Source: Agapanthus africanus (taxonomy: Eukaryota > Streptophyta > Magnoliopsida > Asparagales > Amaryllidaceae). From it: a stretch of 64,000 bases of DNA. The stretch spans positions 132,085,546 through 132,149,545 of the forward strand of contig CM057338.1 of the NCBI GenBank assembly GCA_030015575.1. Direction: 5' to 3'. The notes under the pieces are model-generated. The model ran no database searches, was not told the DNA's origin, and was given only the letters and a program-made list of their open reading frames with translations. The position numbers and the translations under genes were made by a program. Shown here one piece after another: positions 60,310-64,000 of this stretch (position 1 is the first letter of the stretch; each line of letters opens with the position of its first letter).

Positions 60310-63300
60310 TGTAACAACCTAGTTCATTTATATCAATTCCAGTTATCGTATTTCCTTAATCGTGGTATTTTCTTGATTTATCGTGTTTTGGGTGCGAATG
60401 GTATTTTACATTTTACATTGCATTCGACCCGACCCGCTTGCTTGAAACTTATTTGATTCATATTTATGAATTACCTTGACTTGTTACATAGACATGTGCA
60501 TTTCATGTATACTGCATACTGGCATTTCATCTGGCATTACATCTTTTACCATATAACATTTTAAGTCATGTAAAATAATTTAAAATTGCATAACATGGCC
60601 TGCCTGATACCCCTAACCCCGTGGTAGCATCTACGCATCTTGTTCTCGTCCTGTTCAGTGAAACGGACGTGTTTGGATGGCTATGCGCACGTACGTGCAT
60701 CCGTTCTTGGGGGTATGCATTTTCGTTACCTGAGTATTCATTTTGAATTTTGAAAGTCGCATATATTTTTTCATATTTTAAATTTGAAATTTTGACCCGA
60801 CCCGGGCGTATTTTGGACTAAATTTGTAATTACCTGAAAATCCAATTTTAATTTAATATAATACTTACGTTTAAAATTTATTAACAAACTAAAATCTTTT
60901 TTTTTAAAATTATAATCCTAACTCCTAAATCAACCCAGCTCTCTCCCGCTGTCTCGTGGCCCCCACTTCCTCTCTCTTTCTCTCTCTCTCTCTCTCTCAC
61001 CCGCGCTATCTCTTTCTCTCTCCCCCACCAAAAACAATTTTCTTTCTCCTCACTATTCAATACCTCTCTCTCTCTTCTCTCTCTCTTTCTCTCTCTCTCT
61101 CAGATCCTCTCTCTCCTCTCTCAATCTCATTCTCTCTCTCCTCTCTCTCTCAGATTATCTCTCTCTCCCTATATATATTATACCCTTCTTCCTCTCTCCT
61201 CATTCTTTTCAGCCGCGAGACCATGTGAACCCTAGCCCCACCTGCCTCGCGCTCGCTGTCACCCAATCCTCCTCCGACGCCCCTACAGGCCTCTCCTCGT
61301 CCCCGTTTTCTTCCCACTCCTCCCCTCTCTCTCTCCTTCTCCGAGCCAAGAACCCGAGCCCCTGCACACACCCAAAAACCTGAACGTTCACCCCTGCACA
61401 CCTGCTCCATCTCCAGCGAGATCGCCGCAGTTGATCTCGTCGTCGCCCCCTCGTTCCCTGACTACAGTGCAACCCCAGTGAGCATATTCCTTCCTTCTTC
61501 TTCCCCTTCTGTCTTTCTTTCTTCCTTTCTTTTCTTTCTTTCTTTCTTTTCAATTCTTGTTCGCATAGATCGCCAGAGCCGGACGTCACGTCGACGATCC
61601 CGATGATCCATACGTCGTACCTGACCTGCGTGATCACCCTCGTGCGTTATTTGGACCGGTTCCGTGTACCGTGCGCGCGTCGCGACATTTCACCGACGTA
61701 GGACGTTCCGTACACATCCGTTTCACATTCCGTCTAGGCAAGTTAATCTTGCTACATGTTATATAACTCATTATATACCTATTTAAATAAATATCATACC
61801 TGTATTTTAAATCTAGTATCACATGCTTCATATTACAGCTTTTCGATGTTCCGTTTGCATCCATTCATATCATTACAGATCTAGGTCATGAAAACCTATC
61901 TTGTTACATACTAGATTACAATATACTGCATCCATATCAATATTTACATCACATATTGCTTAGTTGTACATCCCACATTACCATTTCACAGTTTTACTGA
62001 TTTCGAATACCCGTTTGCATCCATCTCATTTAAAATATATATAATTGCATCCATAGATCACATTAATACATAACACTGTAATATTGACACCCCATGTTTA
62101 ACAAAGTGCATCCTAATTAGTATTGGAACTATAAATGTAACCCTAATCGATAATTGTGCATCCATATATTTGAATTTGTATCTATTTGCATACCATATCA
62201 CATTATTCCATTTTATTGTTATATTAGTACCCCATACTTGATTTTGTGTACCCATACTTATTACAGTTTGATTATGAGCACCCACTCGACACTTGTGCAC
62301 TACCTGACATGACTTGATACCTGTGCACTACTGACATGACTTGATACCCGTGCACTACTTGACATGACTTGATACATGTACACCACCTGACATGACCTGA
62401 TGTACCACAGCGTGACATATTACCTAATCTTGTTTCTAATGCCGACAATCCTGACATGTTGTCCCGATGGACATATCCTGTTGTCTGTATAGACAAACCT
62501 GTACCTTCTTGATCCTGTGTTGGCATTAGTCTCAGATTTATCAATACCTGACTTACACACATAACCTTGGGGGTATGGGGAAATCAAGAATGTATTCGAA
62601 CGTAACTCAAAGGGCTATCACATCTTGTTACCGTGGTCCCATGGGGTTGAACGGGACATAGACTCACAGTCTATTACATCTTGTTACCGTGGTCCCGTGG
62701 GGTTGAACGGGACATAGACTTACGGTCTATCATATCTTGTTACCGTGGTGCCGTGGGGTTGAACGGGGCATAGACCGATGGGTTACGATGAGGATTACAT
62801 TAATTGATTTCGAATAATTTTAGAGTAGATAACCCTATAGCACAGTTTAGACTACTCACTGCACTTCACCTGTTTATATCATGTTCACTGATCTATATTC
62901 ATGTTGCTGTTTACTTGTTACTCAGGACTTGTTACTGTTCATACTTCATGCCTGTATATTTTCATTATATCCTGCTTGACTTGAATTATTGATATTATGA
63001 CGCACTGACGTCTGGGTTTTGCATGGCCCAGATCTCTTATCCTTATCGCAGGCTGTCCAGGAGTACTATGATCAACAGGCCGAGCGGTGATGACTTGTTA
63101 TTAGTTTAGTTTAGTTTTCTTTTAGTATTTTCATTCCTGATGTAAGCCCGCATTACGGGACGTACATTCCAGTTTATTATTGTATTGGATCTTTTTGCTT
63201 CCGCATTATTTTATTCTTGACTCGTTATTCTGGCTCATGGACATGTATTAGATAGTTGTTTATTATTGTTCTTGATATCTCTACAGCCGTAATGTGACTG

Positions 63301-63385
63301 TGGAGAGATATTTCCTATCCACAGGTAGTATGGCTGGCTCTGTCAAGTGCTTATCTTAGCGTACTCTGGGAAGAGGGGCGTGACT
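60310..63385 (+). mobile_element. Solo LTR D2 in the 3' LTR of element C
   Basis: 3076 bp, TGTAACAACC to GGGGCGTGACT (the usual final CA has become CT). Flanked by CCCTC. Same family and orientation as D1. It carries a CT-rich block (60960-61200), GACATGACTTGATACC repeats (62300-62400) and a three-copy tandem block (62615-62770) absent from D1. Frames in the CT-rich part are composition artefacts. Confidence 0.88.
62615..62775. repeat. Tandem repeat, about 58 bp, three copies, in D2
   Basis: Units share tcttgttaccgtggt, ccgtggggttgaacggg and acatagac followed by a tctat segment. D1 has a different duplicated block (gaggctaggccagccttggg) at the corresponding place. Confidence 0.88.
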
Positions 63386-63390
63386 CCCTC

Positions 63391-64000
63391 TCTCTCTCCT
63401 CCTCCCCCTTCACTCTCGTTCTCCCTGTTTACTATCTCTCTCTCCTCCTCACCCCGCTTCTCTCATGCCCATGGCCCCCTCGCCCACGTCTCACCCTCCC
63501 TCGCAACTTCCTCCAATGTCCCCCGCGTTCCCCGCTCCTCGTGCTCACGCCCCGAGACCCGCTCCTCTCTACAGCTATCCTATGACCCCCATCGCTTCCT
63601 CACCACGTCTACCTCGACACCAGTGCACCATCACCACCTCACCTCACCTGCACACCCGTCCTTGACGCTAACGCCTGCACCCTCACCATCGATCGCCTGT
63701 GATCTCGTTGTCGTCACCCTCTTCATCTCCCTGACGACACACCTCGATCACCTCGTCGGAACTCCACCCCTCACCATCGCCTCCCCCGAGCGCCTCCTTC
63801 AACCTCCCGTTTTCTCTCCTTCTCACCGGTGCTACCGTCCACGACAACCACACCTTCGCCTTCGACCTCTCACGCCTCCTGCCGTTGCGCTCCCGAGTGC
63901 GATCTCCCTCTCGCCGAGACCCCTCTCGCTCGCATCATCTTCAGCCGAGACCCCCTTCATCGCCACCCACTGCGACGACTCCTTCCCTGCACACTACTGA
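63391..64000 (+). repeat. Element C 3' LTR, fourth piece, runs off the window
   Basis: Matches 15685-16300 of the 5' LTR (CT- and C-rich). The 217-codon frame here is the same composition artefact as in the 5' LTR. The remaining LTR, and the right target duplication of element C, lie beyond 64000. Confidence 0.88.

Larger units (their letters stand above)
15261..64000 (+). mobile_element. Element C: outer non-autonomous LTR retrotransposon (Tekay/Del-like), right end outside window
   Basis: Own parts: 5' LTR 15261-22209 (minus D1), internal 22210-24748, 3' LTR from 24749 onward in four pieces (24749-24918, 57828-57842, 60071-60309, 63391-64000). The LTR begins TGTAATACCC and ends GGGGCGTGACA. 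A primer site resembling initiator Met tRNA lies nine bases inside, and a GGACGAAATTTTTGTAAGG segment precedes the 3' LTR; both are typical of Tekay/Del chromoviruses. The internal part is only 2.5 kb, with a gag remnant, an acidic ORF and no protease, reverse transcriptase, RNase H or integrase. It must have moved with help from a related autonomous element. All large insertions to its right sit in its 3' LTR. Confidence 0.85.

Noticed and set aside
61150-61637. 86-142-codon - strand frames in D2
   Set aside because: Opposite the CT-rich tract of the LTR, Arg/Glu/Gly-rich by composition only.

Overview
The window is nuclear DNA from a flowering plant whose genome is rich in nested LTR retrotransposons. 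The evidence is a spliced TRAPPC13-type gene with long AT-rich introns, a Mutator-like/plant-mobile-domain relic, and about 49 kb of nested LTR elements. I cannot resolve the species. No bacterial, organellar or RNA genes were seen.

Layout. Positions 1-9240 hold the 3' two thirds of one real gene on the + strand, encoding TRAPP complex subunit 13. It has nine visible exons, one of them only 15 nt, and its introns carry small inverted-repeat transposons. Positions 9238-15260 are intergenic. They hold a MITE-like element, a decayed plant mobile domain (PMD) gene on the - strand, the C-terminal end of a Mutator-like (MULE) transposase on the + strand, a tandem repeat and a 29-bp palindrome. From 15261 to beyond the right edge everything belongs to, or is inserted into, one non-autonomous LTR element, here called C. 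It is + strand, has TGTAATACCC-type LTRs and an initiator-Met-like primer site, and its LTR ends and primer site resemble Tekay/Del chromoviruses.

Nesting is resolved by 5-bp target duplications. Solo LTR D1 (18693-22014, ATCTC) lies in the 5' LTR of C. Three insertions lie in the 3' LTR of C: composite element A (24919-57822, AGCCC), a B-type solo LTR (57843-60065, TACCT) and solo LTR D2 (60310-63385, CCCTC). Composite A is LTR-internal-LTR-internal-truncated LTR, coding on the - strand. Its first internal region is split by a complete element B (34318-48023, GGGCA), also - strand. A and B are Tat-lineage-like, non-autonomous elements that carry a gag with many stops and no pol. B also has an intact antisense ORF preceded by its own TATA-like box.

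The most unusual signal is structural. The LTRs and the roughly 4 kb of non-coding internal sequence of A and B are built from chains of short, near-perfect inverted repeats. In each class the arm sequence changes from copy to copy while the centre stays constant: TTAAA in LTR A, and TC-G(T/A)(G/A)AG-GA in the five-hairpin cassettes of the internal region. Several stems differ between copies by paired, compensating substitutions. The order of these modules is the same in A and B, which suggests a selected RNA or DNA structure, or a template-switching mechanism that keeps making them. All identities here are by eye; no alignment, folding or database search was run.
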